Below are positions 9,447 through 18,851 of a stretch of 64,000 bases of DNA, piece after piece. Position 1 is the first letter of the stretch, and every line of letters starts with the position of its first letter. The notes beneath the pieces are model-generated. The model was not told where the DNA came from. It worked only from the letters and a program-made list of their open reading frames with translations, and ran no database searches. Made by a program: the position numbers and the translations under genes. The DNA comes from Bradyrhizobium canariense. Its GTDB lineage: Bacteria; Pseudomonadota; Alphaproteobacteria; Rhizobiales; Xanthobacteraceae. Where the stretch lies: the NCBI RefSeq assembly GCF_900105125.1, contig NZ_LT629750.1, positions 6,041,001-6,105,000 on the forward strand, written 5' to 3'.

Positions 9447-10253
9447 TTATTCGGGCTGGCCGAGCGACGCCATCGGCACCGGCTTGGCGGCCCCGCGCGG
9501 ATTATCCTTGCGGTTGAGCATTTGCTTCAGATAAGCGACGTTTGCCGCCGCCTCGTCCGGCGGCAGATCCGCCTTCGCGATGCTTTCCGCCTCGGCGAAG
9601 CGGCCCTGCAAGCCGACTACCAGCGCCAGATTTTGCCGCACCCTGGAATCGGCCTTGCCGCTGGCATAGGCTTGGCGCAGCGTCTGTTCAGCTTTGGGCA
9701 GATCCCTGGAAAGCATGTAGGAGAGGCCGAGATTGGACAGCACTGACGGCTCGTCGGGCACGATCCTCAATGCGCTGACGTAATAGCCCCGCGCTTCGTC
9801 GTGACGGCCTAGCTGGTCGAGCATGGTTCCCTGCACCGAAAGGATTCGCCAATCGGGATTGTCGGGCGTATGCGCGCGCGCGAGGACATCGAAGGCGGCC
9901 TGGAAATTACTGTTGTCGGCAAGCGCCCGGCCGTAAGCCGCGAGCAGCGCCTTGTTGCCGGGATGGGCGATGGTGGCCTGTTCGAGCACGGCGGCGGCCT
10001 GGCTGTGCTGCCCGGTGGCACGGAGCGCCTGACCATAGGCCAGGGCGGCGTCAGCGTCCTTGGGGTTGGCGCGGTAACGTTCGCCATCAATTTCCGCCAC
10101 GCGACGCGGATCGGCGGCGGCACCGCTGTCAGCCTTCGGCGTCAGCGAGCCTGTGATGTCTGACGTGGTCTGGCATCCGCAAAGCCCAACGGCAAAAATA
10201 GCCACCACGGCCGCAGACGCGAGATACCGGGCAACGCTGGACTGTCGACGCAT
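9447..10253 (-). CDS. tadD: Tad pilus TPR lipoprotein TadD
   Basis: A tetratricopeptide lipoprotein that helps assemble the outer-membrane secretin in Tad systems. The 268-residue product has a signal peptide with a lipobox (GLCGC, Cys near residue 27) and several TPR units between about residues 60 and 220, for example ALAYGQALRATGQHSQAAAV and SNLGLSYMLSRDLPKAEQTL. It is transcribed toward tadC. The 240-base region upstream (10254-10497) holds its promoter and no other gene I can support. Confidence 0.88.
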   Translation of the reverse strand: MRRQSSVARYLASAAVVAIFAVGLCGCQTTSDITGSLTPKADSGAAADPRRVAEIDGERYRANPKDADAALAYGQALRATGQHSQAAAVLEQATIAHPGNKALLAAYGRALADNSNFQAAFDVLARAHTPDNPDWRILSVQGTMLDQLGRHDEARGYYVSALRIVPDEPSVLSNLGLSYMLSRDLPKAEQTLRQAYASGKADSRVRQNLALVVGLQGRFAEAESIAKADLPPDEAAANVAYLKQMLNRKDNPRGAAKPVPMASLGQPE

Positions 10254-10497
10254 GGCACTTTAACCCGCGATATCAGGCGAATTGATCGAGCTGAACGCGC
10301 CAGCAATAGACTGTTAACCCTAACGTCAGGTTAATTGACCTTTCAGCGGGTTTCGGATCGGGTCAAAGCCGATCGCAGGGCAAGCCGGTCACGATAACGC
10401 TCCGGTCCTCCACCGGTCCGTGCCGCCTCTATTGATCGACCGATCGCCCGCTGTGGTGCCCGGTTCGGATGTGCCCAGAGACCGGTCATCCATCCGG

Positions 10498-10710
10498 CTA
10501 TTTGTGATGCTTGCGCAGGTAGGCGTGCAGCGACTCCATGCCGGTCTCGGCGAGCAAGGTCTTGAGCATCATGTCCTTGCGGCGACCTTGCGCAAAATGC
10601 TCGCCATAGGTCTTGCGCAACGATCCGATACGCGTGTTGCCGTGCTTCTTGTCGATCCGACCGGTCGTGTCGCGATGCCGGCCGTCCAGCCCCTTGCCCT
10701 TCTTGGCCAT
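10498..10710 (-). CDS. small basic conserved hypothetical protein (70 aa)
   Basis: A 70-residue basic product with a Lys/Arg/His-rich N-terminal half (MAKKGKGLDGRHRDTTGR) and a more helical C-terminal half (KTLLAETGMESLHAYLRKHHK). GGGAG lies just upstream of its ATG, supporting the start. Proteins of this type occur in bradyrhizobia without a known role. It stands alone between the tadD promoter region and the divergent aminopeptidase gene. Confidence 0.65.
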   Translation of the reverse strand: MAKKGKGLDGRHRDTTGRIDKKHGNTRIGSLRKTYGEHFAQGRRKDMMLKTLLAETGMESLHAYLRKHHK

Positions 10711-10884
10711 TTCACTCTCCCAGGTTGCAACATGGGAAGCCTAACACGCCCCCACTGCGGCGTGTAGGGCCGGAGACTTTCGGCCGCGTTCCCTAGGAGA
10801 TTGCGGGCACGCGAAAACTTTGCGAAGTCTGGTTGGTCCAAAGCGTATCTGTATTGTCCCATCTAAATTGAAGACGAGCGAAGC

Positions 10885-12264
10885 ATGCATTCCGTGTTCG
10901 AGACCGCGCCAGCCGCACCGGCGATTCCCATTACCTTTGCCACCAAAACGACATGGGATGCGATCCGCGATGGTCTTTCGGCGCCGGCCCAGCAGTTCGC
11001 GCTCGCCAACGGCTTTGCAGCGAAGCCCGGAAAATATCTGGCATTGCCTTCAGCTGACGGTGCGATTGCGCAGGTCATTTTCGGCCTCGACGAACAGACC
11101 AGCAAATCTCGCGATCCATTCAGGCCGGGGTCGTTGCCGGGCTTGCTGCCGCCGGGTACCTATCGCTTCGCCAATGCGCCGCACGACGCTCGCCTGGCTA
11201 CGCTTGCCTTTGTCCTCGGCAGCTATCGTTTCAGCCGTTATCGCAAGGCGGATGAATCCGACGTCCGGCTGGTGCCGCCTGACGGCGTAGACCTCGCGGA
11301 TATCACGCGCATGGCTGAGGCGGCCGGCCTTGCCCGCGATCTCATCAACACGCCATCAAACGACATGGGGCCGCAGGAATTGGCGCAGGCGGCGCAGGAA
11401 CTCGCGACGCGCTTCGGCGCCAGTTTCAACTGCATCGTTGGTGATGATCTCGCGCAGGATTTTCCGCTGATTCATGCGGTCGGCATGGCATCGACGCGTG
11501 CTCCGCGCCTGATCGACCTCGGCTGGGGCGATCCCGCTCATCCCAAGGTGACGCTGGTCGGCAAGGGCGTGTGTTTCGATACCGGTGGGCTGGACCTGAA
11601 ACCTTCCAGCGGCATGCTGATCATGAAAAAGGACATGGGCGGAGCGGCCAATGTACTGGCGCTGGCGTCGATGGTGATGGATGCCAGGCTGAAGGTGCGG
11701 CTTCGGGTCCTGATTCCCGCGGTCGAAAACGCCATCGCCGGCAATGCGTTCCGCCCGCTCGATATCTTCAAATCGCGCAAGGGTCTGACGGTCGAGATCG
11801 GCAACACCGATGCCGAAGGGCGGCTGATCCTCGCCGATGCGCTGGCGCTGGCCGACGAAGAAAAGCCCGACCTGCTGATCGATCTGGGCACCCTGACCGG
11901 CGCAGCGCGCGTGGCGCTCGGGCCGGATTTACCGCCCTTTTACACCGATGATGAGACGCTGGCGCAGGACCTGGCCGCTTGCGCGAAGCAGGAGAACGAT
12001 CCGTTGTGGCGATTGCCGTTGTGGCCGGCTTACGATGCCTGGCTCGATTCAAAGGTCGCCAATATCAACAACGCGCCGTCGGGCGGGTTCGCCGGCTCGA
12101 TCACCTGTGCGTTATTCCTGCAGCGTTTCGTCGAGGCCGCAAAAAGCTGGCTGCATGTCGATATCTATGGCTGGACCCCGTCGGCAAAGCCGGCGCGGCC
12201 GGAGGGCGGCGAATGCCAGGCGGCCCGCGCGATCTACAAATTGCTGGACGAACGCTATGGATGA
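10885..12264 (+). CDS. leucyl aminopeptidase family protein (M17)
   Basis: A cytosolic two-metal aminopeptidase that removes N-terminal residues from peptides. The 459-residue product has a variable N-terminal domain and the M17 catalytic domain: the lysine and aspartate metal ligands fall in VGKGVCFDTGGLDLKPS and MLIMKKDMGGAA, and the signature NTDAEGRL is intact (near residues 310-317). The length is close to PepB/LAP-like enzymes. Its stop overlaps the ATG of the NlpC/P60 gene by eight bases, so the two probably form an operon for peptide or murein-peptide turnover. Confidence 0.9.
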   Translation: MHSVFETAPAAPAIPITFATKTTWDAIRDGLSAPAQQFALANGFAAKPGKYLALPSADGAIAQVIFGLDEQTSKSRDPFRPGSLPGLLPPGTYRFANAPHDARLATLAFVLGSYRFSRYRKADESDVRLVPPDGVDLADITRMAEAAGLARDLINTPSNDMGPQELAQAAQELATRFGASFNCIVGDDLAQDFPLIHAVGMASTRAPRLIDLGWGDPAHPKVTLVGKGVCFDTGGLDLKPSSGMLIMKKDMGGAANVLALASMVMDARLKVRLRVLIPAVENAIAGNAFRPLDIFKSRKGLTVEIGNTDAEGRLILADALALADEEKPDLLIDLGTLTGAARVALGPDLPPFYTDDETLAQDLAACAKQENDPLWRLPLWPAYDAWLDSKVANINNAPSGGFAGSITCALFLQRFVEAAKSWLHVDIYGWTPSAKPARPEGGECQAARAIYKLLDERYG

Positions 12265-13099
12265 TCCACGCCTGACACCGGCGCGGCCCGATCTCGCCGC
12301 GAAATATCTCGAAGGAAAGGTCAAAGCCGCACGCTTCGTGCCCGGCGAGGCGTTTGAGGTGGCCGACGCCATCGCCCCCTTGCACGAAGGGCCGTCGGCG
12401 GCATCGATGCTGGCGACGCAGGCGCTGAAAGGCGAGCGCGTGACGATTTACGATCGCAACGCGGAGGGCTGGGCCTGGGGCCAGTTGAACGGCGATGGCT
12501 ATGTCGGCTGGCTTCCCGATCGCGCACTCGTCAGGCCTGTTGCGGTGCCGACGCACAAGATCACCGCGATCAGAACGTTTGCGTTTTCGGGTCCCTCGAT
12601 CAAGCTTTCTCCGGTCGATACGCTTTTGATGGGAACAACGCTGGCGGTCACGCGCGAGGATGGCCCGTTCGTCGTGACCCGTGATGGCCTTTATTTGCCG
12701 CGTCCGCACGTTGGACCGATCGATCATTATGAGGATGACTTCGTTGCGATCGCCGAGCGGTTTGTCGGCACGCCCTATTTGTGGGGTGGCAAGAGCAGCC
12801 TCGGGATCGATTGTTCCGGTCTCGTTCAGGTGTCGCTGAGCGCCGCCGGTACCGGCTGCCCGCGTGACAGCGACATGCAGCAGGATGGCCTCGGCAGGAC
12901 GTTGGATCCGGCGGAATCGAACAAGTTGCGGCGCGGCGACCTGATCTTCTGGAAAGGCCATGTGGCGGTGGTGCGCGACGCCGACACCATCGTGCACGCC
13001 AATGCGCATCACATGGCAACCGTGATTGAAAATACAGGCGAGGCCATCGCGCGCATCAGCGCCGCGGGCAGCGAGATCATTGCGATCAAACGGCTCTGA
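12257..13099 (+). CDS. NlpC/P60 family cell-wall hydrolase with SH3-like region
   Basis: A probable gamma-D-glutamyl-diamino-acid endopeptidase. The 280-residue product has SH3-like segments (about residues 35-150, including GWAWGQLNGDGYVGWLPD) and a C-terminal NlpC/P60 domain with the catalytic Cys in GIDCSGLVQ, a His in KGHVAVV, and a polar third residue region near HANAHH. No signal peptide is visible, so it may act on recycled muropeptides in the cytoplasm. The ATG at 12257 lies inside the end of the aminopeptidase gene, indicating coupling. Confidence 0.88.
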   Translation: MDDPRLTPARPDLAAKYLEGKVKAARFVPGEAFEVADAIAPLHEGPSAASMLATQALKGERVTIYDRNAEGWAWGQLNGDGYVGWLPDRALVRPVAVPTHKITAIRTFAFSGPSIKLSPVDTLLMGTTLAVTREDGPFVVTRDGLYLPRPHVGPIDHYEDDFVAIAERFVGTPYLWGGKSSLGIDCSGLVQVSLSAAGTGCPRDSDMQQDGLGRTLDPAESNKLRRGDLIFWKGHVAVVRDADTIVHANAHHMATVIENTGEAIARISAAGSEIIAIKRL

Positions 13100-13295
13100 T
13101 TTTTGGTTTTGACGCGTTTCGCCGGTGCGAACCGGTTATGCACTCCGCGCCTCCTGCTTCGCGATGGGGCTGGACGATGGTTAACGCGCGGTTAATTCTG
13201 CGGTCCGCCCCGCTTCGATTTGGCGAAACAATTCAACAATCACTTTGAGGTAATCCTTGCGGGCAGATCGTTGCTGCCGCCGCAAGGATATCCCG

Positions 13296-13877
13296 ATGTC
13301 TTCCGCCGCTTCATCAGCTTCCGTCAGAACTATCTTGCGCCGGTTTCGCCGCAGCCGCCGAGGCTCGGCCGCGGTTGAATTCGCGCTGGTCGCGCCGGTG
13401 TTTTTCGCGCTGCTGTTTGCGATCATCGAAACGGCGATCATCTTCTTCGCGGGCCAAGTGCTGGAAACCATTACCCAGGATTCCGCGCGCATCATCCAGA
13501 CCGGTCAGGCGATGCTGCCGGGAGGCGTCACGCCGTCGCAGACCGGACCTCTCACGCAGACGCAGTTCCAGCAGTATGTCTGCAGCCAGATCCCGGCGCT
13601 GTTTAATTGCGCCAATGTCTACGTCGACGTGGAGAGCTTCTCGTCGTTCAGCAACGTGGTCATCACCAATCCGATCAGCAATACCGGCACGTTCATCAAC
13701 AACATGCAGTATAACACGGGCGGCCCCTGCAATATCGTCATGGTGAGGCTGTTTTATCAATGGCCGCTGTACGTCACCGGCCTTGGTTACAACATCTCGA
13801 ATTTGTCCGGCAGCCAGTACTTGCTGCGCGCCACGGCCGCTTTCCGCAACGAGCCCTACAACGGATCTTGCTCATGA
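13296..13877 (+). CDS. tadE: TadE-type pilus pseudopilin
   Basis: A minor pseudopilin of the Tad system. The 193-residue product has a basic N-terminus (RRFRRSRRG) followed by SAAVEFALVAPVFFALLF, the TadE hydrophobic segment with the conserved Glu. AAGGA at 13283-13288 stands before the ATG at 13296, which I prefer to an in-frame start at 13257. It overlaps the next TadE-like gene by four bases. It lies 3 kb from the main Tad operon, separated by tadD and two peptidase genes. Confidence 0.85.
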   Translation: MSSAASSASVRTILRRFRRSRRGSAAVEFALVAPVFFALLFAIIETAIIFFAGQVLETITQDSARIIQTGQAMLPGGVTPSQTGPLTQTQFQQYVCSQIPALFNCANVYVDVESFSSFSNVVITNPISNTGTFINNMQYNTGGPCNIVMVRLFYQWPLYVTGLGYNISNLSGSQYLLRATAAFRNEPYNGSCS

Positions 13878-14506
13878 GCCGCGTCGAGAAACCGGTATCG
13901 AAAATGTGGCTTCGCGCCCGGCTTTCCATCCGTGGTCTGATCCGGGATCGCAGCGCAGTCGCTGCGATCGAGTTCGCCATGGTTGTGCCGATCATGCTCG
14001 TGTTGTTTTTCGGAACGGTCGAGTTTTCTTCCGGCGTCGCGGTGGATCGCAAGGTTTCGCTGATGGCACACACGCTCTCCGATTTGGCGTCCCAGTCGCC
14101 GACGACGGGCGTCAGCGATTCCGATTTTGTCGGTTTCTTTGCCGCAAATGCTGCAATCATGCAGCCGTATGACACGACGCCGTTGAAGGCCGTCATTTCC
14201 GAACTTTATGTCGATGGAACAACGACGCCGCCCCAGGCGCGAGTGCAGTGGAGCAAAGGGTATCAAGGAGGCACGCCGCTTGCGGCGAAAACGGTCGTCA
14301 CGGTACCAGGAGCCCTTTTGGTCGGTGGCACCTATCTGATCTACAGTCAGGTCAATTATCTCTACACGCCGACCGTGGGTTACGTGATGTCAAAGGCCGG
14401 CATCAACCTGAGCGACGTCAGCTACACGCGGCCGCGCCAATCGAATTGCGTTATTTATCCGGCGGTTGTCCCTCCAACTCCTATTCCGCCCTGTCCGACG
14501 TCTTGA
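13874..14506 (+). CDS. second TadE/TadF-type pseudopilin
   Basis: The 210-residue product repeats the architecture of its neighbour: a basic N-terminus, then SAVAAIEFAMVVPIMLVLFF, the pseudopilin transmembrane segment with conserved Glu, and a secreted-looking C-terminal domain ending in a Pro-rich tail with two Cys. Its ATG overlaps the upstream stop (ATGA), so both are made together. A strong terminator follows at 14554-14584. Whether it should be named tadF or tadG cannot be settled from sequence alone. Confidence 0.82.
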   Translation: MSRVEKPVSKMWLRARLSIRGLIRDRSAVAAIEFAMVVPIMLVLFFGTVEFSSGVAVDRKVSLMAHTLSDLASQSPTTGVSDSDFVGFFAANAAIMQPYDTTPLKAVISELYVDGTTTPPQARVQWSKGYQGGTPLAAKTVVTVPGALLVGGTYLIYSQVNYLYTPTVGYVMSKAGINLSDVSYTRPRQSNCVIYPAVVPPTPIPPCPTS

Positions 14507-14553
14507 ACGCGGATACTTCGGTCGGACTCCTGGGCGCACCGGATCCATAGCCA

Positions 14554-14584
14554 AAAGGCCGCGCAATGGGCGCGGCCTTTTTTC
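14554..14584 (+). terminator. rho-independent terminator after the TadE pair
   Basis: A GC-rich hairpin (AAAGGCCGCGC, short loop, GCGCGGCCTTT) followed by a run of T. It ends the tadE operon and would, in the opposite direction, also limit read-through from cspA. Confidence 0.85.
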
Positions 14585-14645
14585 ATATAGATGCGAATTG
14601 AATTTCGAGCGTCCCGGCCGGTCGCCGAGGCCGGGCGAAATTCGC

Positions 14646-14858
14646 TCAGCCAGCGGCGCGTAGATTGTCGGCCGAAGACTTGCCAGAACGGCGATCTGCC
14701 ACGATCTCGTACGAAATCTTCTGGCCTTCGCGCAGCGTTCCAAGTCCGGCCCGCTCGACGGCGCTGATGTGCACGAACACGTCGTTGCCACCGTCATCCG
14801 GCTGGATGAAGCCATAGCCCTTGGTTGCGTTAAACCACTTCACGGTTCCCATGCTCAC
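14646..14858 (-). CDS. cspA: cold-shock protein, CspA family
   Basis: A 70-residue OB-fold RNA/DNA-binding protein. The nucleic-acid binding motifs KGYGFI (RNP1) and VFVHI (RNP2) are intact. A GTG at 14858 follows AAGGGA at a good distance; an ATG two codons later (14852) is the alternative start. It is on the same strand as the infA and rhlE-like genes to its right, a set typical of cold adaptation. The upstream region 14859-15137 contains its promoter and probably a long leader. Confidence 0.93.
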   Translation of the reverse strand: MSMGTVKWFNATKGYGFIQPDDGGNDVFVHISAVERAGLGTLREGQKISYEIVADRRSGKSSADNLRAAG

Positions 14859-15137
14859 GGGATAGTCCCTTCTCAGATATCAAATGTCGAAACCCACATT
14901 CTGCGGGCTGGTGAGATCGAATTTTTGGAAGGGTCGTCAGCGTCTAAACCGGCTGTACCGGTGGATAGCTAATTTCGTCCGGCCGAAAATCGATTAGCCT
15001 ATATTATGGGAAGCGGGCCCCCAAAACAATCCTGAGGTGCACGATTTTTTGATCGGCCCGAATGAGCACGCGTCAAATCGTCGCCCGACGCCGACATGGC
15101 GTTGTCATGCGCCATGTCGAACGGCCGGAGGTTGCGC

Positions 15138-15422
15138 TCAGCGGCGGCGGAATTGGCCGCGCGGCGGTGCGCCGCGCGGGGCCATGCCACCACCCGGACG
15201 CTCGTCCTTGTGGCGGAAAATGAGGCGGCCCTTCTCGAGGTCATAGGGCGACATCTCGATCGTCACCCGATCTCCTGCCAGCGTCTTGATCCGGTTCTTT
15301 TTCATCTTGCCGGCGGTGTAGGCGACGATCTCGTGCCCGGCATCGAGCTGCACGCGGTAACGTGCATCGGGAAGGATTTCGGTGACCAGTCCTTCGAACT
15401 GGATCAGCTCTTCTTTAGCCAT
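15138..15422 (-). CDS. infA: translation initiation factor IF-1 with basic C-terminal extension
   Basis: The first 72 residues match IF-1, an S1/OB-fold protein that occupies the ribosomal A site during initiation ([53 protein letters not shown] is split here only by memory of the family). The product is 94 residues, about 20 longer than usual, with a Pro/Gly/Arg-rich tail ([14 protein letters not shown]) that may bind RNA. It sits 24 bases downstream of the helicase gene, so the pair is probably an operon. It is likely a second IF-1 paralogue linked to cold growth. Confidence 0.88.
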   Translation of the reverse strand: MAKEELIQFEGLVTEILPDARYRVQLDAGHEIVAYTAGKMKKNRIKTLAGDRVTIEMSPYDLEKGRLIFRHKDERPGGGMAPRGAPPRGQFRRR

Positions 15423-15446
15423 ACATTATCTCCAGATCGATCAACG

Positions 15447-16904
<1,458 letters not shown>

Positions 16905-17447
16905 TATAAAAAGCAGGCGCCCGGCAATGTCAGCCAGGAGCGCGCGAGGGTGTCAGAGACACCCGCGTGTTTGGGGCGTCGGTTTTGGTTAGCTAAAGGG
17001 GCAAGCCAGAAACCGTTGGACGGGCTCAGAACACGCGGCTCGCGGTGACCCGGTGATTCCCAGGGTCGTACCGGTGATATGGAACACGAACGCGGCGCTT
17101 TCAAGGTGAATTATGGAATGGCCGGTGTCCGGCTGCAAACACCGTCAATTCGCGTTCAATTGCGCATCGAAGGGGCACGTTGTGGGGTGCCGAATGCTGC
17201 CGTTAATTTAGACAGCATGTCACAATTGCTTATTAAATAGACTGTTTGCTGACGAAGCATACATTTTTTCAGCCTAAATATCAGGCAAATATTCCTGCCT
17301 GTCTCCCGTCTGGCGACGAATCTATCAAATATATCATGTGCTTAGATCGTCTGTCTGCCGTGGCATGGTTCTTGCGATTCCATTAACGCAGGCGGCCGTG
17401 GGGCCGTTTCGCAGCGTTTAACGTCTGCGTCAGGGAGATGATACCTC
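16905..17447. other. divergent intergenic region between the helicase gene and urtA
   Basis: About 540 bases. The left third is the leader of the helicase gene. The stretch from about 17200 to 17345 is AT-rich compared with its surroundings and precedes the sigma-54-type promoter of urtA. No protein gene is supported here. Confidence 0.6.
17361..17376 (+). promoter_or_regulatory. sigma-54 (RpoN) promoter of the urt operon
   Basis: TGGCATGGTTCTTGCG matches the -24/-12 consensus with GG and GC exactly ten bases apart. A start site near 17386 would leave a leader of about 60 bases before urtA. An imperfect dyad at 17174-17191 (GGCAC, 8 bases, GTGCC) resembles an NtrC site but its spacing is one base too long. 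Nitrogen control of urea uptake genes by NtrC is common in related bacteria. Confidence 0.75.
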
Positions 17448-18770
17448 ATGCTTACAAAGTTGACTCACGATATAGCGGCGCCCCTTAGCCGTCGCCGCTG
17501 GCTGGCGGCCACCGCCGGGCTGGTCCTGGGCTTGTCCGGATTTAGCGCAGCCAAAGCCGATGACGACACCATCAAGGTCGGCGTCCTGCACTCGCTCTCG
17601 GGCACTATGGCGATCAGCGAAACCACGCTGAAAGATACCGTCCTGTTCATGATCGATGAGCAGAACAAGAAGGGTGGCCTGCTCGGCAAGAAGCTGGAAG
17701 CCGTGGTCGTCGATCCCGCTTCGAACTGGCCGCTGTTTGCCGAAAAGGCCCGTGAGTTGATTACCAAGGACAAGGTTGCGGTCGTGTTCGGCTGCTGGAC
17801 CTCGGTGTCGCGCAAATCCGTGCTGCCGGTGTTCAAGGAACTGAACAACATCCTGTTCTATCCCGTGCAGTACGAAGGCGAAGAGAGCGAGCGCAACGTG
17901 TTCTATACCGGCGCTGCGCCGAACCAGCAGGCGATCCCGGCCGTCGACTATTTGATGAAGGAAGAAAAGGTCAAGCGCTGGGTGCTGGCGGGCACCGACT
18001 ACGTCTATCCGCGCACCACCAACAAGATCCTCGAGGCCTATCTGAAGTCGAAGGGCGTCAAGGATGAAGACATCATGATCAATTACACGCCGTTCGGTCA
18101 CTCCGACTGGCAGACGATCGTCGCCGACATCAAGAAGTTCGGCTCGGCCGGCAAGAAGACCGCGGTGGTCTCCACCATCAACGGCGACGCCAACGTTCCC
18201 TTCTACAAGGAACTCGGCAACCAGGGCATCAAGGCAACCGATATTCCGGTGGTCGCCTTCTCGGTGGGTGAAGAAGAACTCGCCGGCATCGACACCAAGC
18301 CGCTGGTCGGCCATCTCGCAGCCTGGAATTACTTCGAGTCGATCAAGACGCCCGCGAACGAGAAGTTCATCAAGGAGTGGCAGGCCTACACCAAGAATCC
18401 GAAGCGCACGACCAACGACCCGATGGAAGCCACCTATATCGGCTTCAACATGTGGGTGAAGGCGGTCGAAAAAGCCAAGTCGACCGATCCTGACAAGGTG
18501 ATCGACGCGCTTCCGGGCACCAAGACGCCGAACCTCACGGGCGGCGTGGCCGAGGTGCTTTCGAACCATCACATCACCAAGCCGGTGTTCATTGGCGAAA
18601 TCAAAGGCAATGGCCAGTTCGACGTGGTGTGGAAGACGCCTGGCCTGGTTGCCGGCGACGCATGGTCGAAGGAACTGCCCGACTCCAAGGATCTGATCGG
18701 CGATTGGGTCGGCAAGAAGTGCGGCAACTACAACACCAAGACCAACAAGTGCGGCGGTCAGGGCTCCTGA
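17448..18770 (+). CDS. urtA: urea ABC transporter substrate-binding protein UrtA
   Basis: Periplasmic urea receptor. The 440-residue product has a twin-arginine-like signal (RRRWLAATAGLVLGLSG), then the type I periplasmic fold with IKVGVLHSLSGTMAISE and the family motif NNILFYPVQYEGEE. It is preceded by a sigma-54-type promoter and GGGAG before the ATG. A hairpin between urtA and urtB probably lowers expression of the membrane and ATPase genes relative to this binding protein. Confidence 0.95.
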   Translation: MLTKLTHDIAAPLSRRRWLAATAGLVLGLSGFSAAKADDDTIKVGVLHSLSGTMAISETTLKDTVLFMIDEQNKKGGLLGKKLEAVVVDPASNWPLFAEKARELITKDKVAVVFGCWTSVSRKSVLPVFKELNNILFYPVQYEGEESERNVFYTGAAPNQQAIPAVDYLMKEEKVKRWVLAGTDYVYPRTTNKILEAYLKSKGVKDEDIMINYTPFGHSDWQTIVADIKKFGSAGKKTAVVSTINGDANVPFYKELGNQGIKATDIPVVAFSVGEEELAGIDTKPLVGHLAAWNYFESIKTPANEKFIKEWQAYTKNPKRTTNDPMEATYIGFNMWVKAVEKAKSTDPDKVIDALPGTKTPNLTGGVAEVLSNHHITKPVFIGEIKGNGQFDVVWKTPGLVAGDAWSKELPDSKDLIGDWVGKKCGNYNTKTNKCGGQGS

Positions 18771-18800
18771 TTCATTCCTGACACCTCCAAGCAAAACAGG

Positions 18801-18831
18801 GAAGGCGGCGATGGCCGCCGCCTTCCTCATC
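18801..18831 (+). terminator. hairpin between urtA and urtB (attenuator or mRNA stabiliser)
   Basis: A strong GC hairpin, GAAGGCGGCG, short loop, CGCCGCCTTC, with only a weak T-rich tail (CTCATC). Such a structure after a binding-protein gene usually gives partial termination or protects the 3' end of the urtA message. Confidence 0.7.
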
Positions 18832-18851
18832 GCTCCTGCCGGGGTCTGACA

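Noticed and set aside
9335..9517. 60-codon forward frame between tadC and tadD
   Set aside because: It begins within a dispersed non-coding repeat and runs antisense into the end of tadD.
16905..17104. Open frame upstream of the helicase on the reverse strand
   Set aside because: It ends at the helicase start, has no ribosome binding site and looks like leader sequence.
17174..17191. NtrC binding site upstream of urtA
   Set aside because: The dyad GGCAC/GTGCC has an 8-base gap where NtrC sites have 7; kept only as a remark.
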